A stretch of 7,010 bases of DNA from Syntrophaceae bacterium. Its GTDB lineage: Bacteria > Desulfobacterota > Desulfomonilia > Desulfomonilales > Desulfomonilaceae. The notes beneath the pieces were generated by a model. The model did not search any database, had not been told where the DNA came from, and saw nothing but the letters and a program-made list of their open reading frames with translations. The translations under genes were made by a program, and so were the position numbers. The DNA lies in assembly GCA_014874425.1 (NCBI GenBank), contig JACWAG010000197.1:1-7010 (forward strand). Reading direction: 5' to 3'. Below are positions 6,355 to 7,010 of this stretch, in pieces; the first letter of the stretch is position 1; each line of letters begins with the position of its first letter.

Positions 6355-7010
6355 ATGAGAGTTCAGCTCTTTGCTACTTGTCTTGTTGATACATTCTTTC
6401 CTGAAACAGGAGAAGCGGTCGTTAAACTTCTCCGACATTACGGGGTCGATATCAGTTACCCTAAAGAGCAAACATGCTGCGGAAAACCCCCTAATAGCGC
6501 GGGCTATAGAAAAGAAGCCAGGAAAGCGGCGGAGCACTTCATTTCAGTTTTTGATGGAACCGACCCGATTGTTATCCCATCGGGATCATGCGCTTCAATG
6601 GTAAAGAACCATTACCCGGATCTCTTTAAGGATGACCCCAAAATGTTTAGAAAAGCTGAAGCAGTAGCTAGGAGAACCTTTGAATTCTCCCAGTTTCTTG
6701 TTCATGTCTTAAAAGCTCACAAGTCAGCGTTTCCAAACGGGCGTGGGAAAATAACCTATCACGCTTCATGTCAATTAACTCGGGAACTCGGTGTCAGAAC
6801 TGAACCAATCGAACTGCTGAACTCCATAAACGGAGCGCAGTTCGTCCCTATGAAGAATGCGGATCGCTGTTGTGGTTTTGGCGGCGTTTTCATGGGAAAA
6901 ATGCCGGAAATCTCTATGGCTCTGGCCGACGACAAAGTCGACTCCATTCTGGAAACGAAAGCGGACATTGTTACTGGCTGTGATCATGGGTGCCTGATGA
7001 ACATCATGGA
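6355..7010 (+). CDS. lutA: LutA/YkgE-like CCG-domain subunit of L-lactate dehydrogenase (3' truncated by window)
   Basis: The frame is open from the ATG at 6355 to the window end, giving 218 residues; the family is about 240, so some 20 residues are missing. LutA works with LutB and LutC as a cytoplasmic iron-sulfur L-lactate dehydrogenase complex. The opening MRVQLFATCLVDTFFPETGE matches LutA. Two CCG domains are visible. The first has Cys9, CCG at 41-43 and SGSC ending at Cys79. The second has Cys139 in YHASCQLTRELGV, CCGFGG at 172-177 and CDHGCLMNI (Cys209, Cys213). No frameshift is seen. Placement after lctP implies that lutB and lutC follow, giving the operon an L-lactate enzyme alongside the GlcDF enzyme. 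LldE is another name used for this family in some lactate users. Substrate is inferred from family and context. Confidence 0.92.
   Translation, partial: MRVQLFATCLVDTFFPETGEAVVKLLRHYGVDISYPKEQTCCGKPPNSAGYRKEARKAAEHFISVFDGTDPIVIPSGSCASMVKNHYPDLFKDDPKMFRKAEAVARRTFEFSQFLVHVLKAHKSAFPNGRGKITYHASCQLTRELGVRTEPIELLNSINGAQFVPMKNADRCCGFGGVFMGKMPEISMALADDKVDSILETKADIVTGCDHGCLMNIM

Noticed and set aside
6760..6780. LutA has SCQ where some relatives have SCH next to the CCG-domain cysteine
   Set aside because: The cysteine is kept and, as I recall, the next residue varies in the family (E. coli YkgE has serine), so it is not evidence of a defect.
1..7010. Mobile elements, CRISPR arrays, tRNA or rRNA genes
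   Set aside because: None found: no long direct or inverted repeats, no regular repeat-spacer pattern, no transposase or integrase motifs, and no stretch resembling a tRNA or rRNA.

Overview
The window reads as an ordinary bacterial chromosomal stretch with intermediate base composition (GC slightly below half by eye). It carries a lactate (possibly glycolate) uptake and oxidation cluster next to an unrelated DNA-maintenance gene. The combination of a FadR-type regulator, a GlcD-like flavoprotein, a two-cluster GlcF-like iron-sulfur protein, an LctP permease and a LutA-type protein is typical of anaerobic or facultative lactate users. A deltaproteobacterial (Desulfobacterota-like) sulfate reducer or syntroph is my best guess, but this is inferred from gene content alone and no rRNA or other taxonomic marker is present.

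Layout. Positions 1-64 are a short upstream stretch with one open frame that may be the tail of another gene. 65-796 (+) encodes an SRAP/YedK-family protein that shields abasic sites in single-stranded DNA. It is convergent with a GntR/FadR-family regulator (838-1603, minus strand), and a 25-nt hairpin fills the gap between the two stop codons. The 129-bp divergent region 1604-1732 contains a good sigma-70 -35 box (TTGACA), a plausible -10, and a dense set of alternating TTGTC/GACAA half-sites forming overlapping perfect palindromes. This is the probable operator region of the regulator. Downstream on the plus strand are glcD (1733-3118), glcF (start 3127 or 3115, end 4449, overlapping or abutting glcD), a 179-bp gap, lctP (4629-6269), an 85-bp gap, and lutA (from 6355, cut by the window end).

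How the genes work together. LctP would import lactate by proton symport. GlcD (FAD) with GlcF (two 4Fe-4S ferredoxin-type sites plus two CCG domains) would oxidise D-lactate or glycolate and pass electrons towards the membrane. LutA would be the first subunit of a LutABC L-lactate dehydrogenase, with lutB and lutC expected just beyond the window. The regulator would resemble LldR/LutR and repress the operon until lactate is present.

I see no mobile element, CRISPR array, tRNA, rRNA or obviously new system. The observations most worth a second look are the operator array and a CXXCH plus His-rich loop inside the permease.
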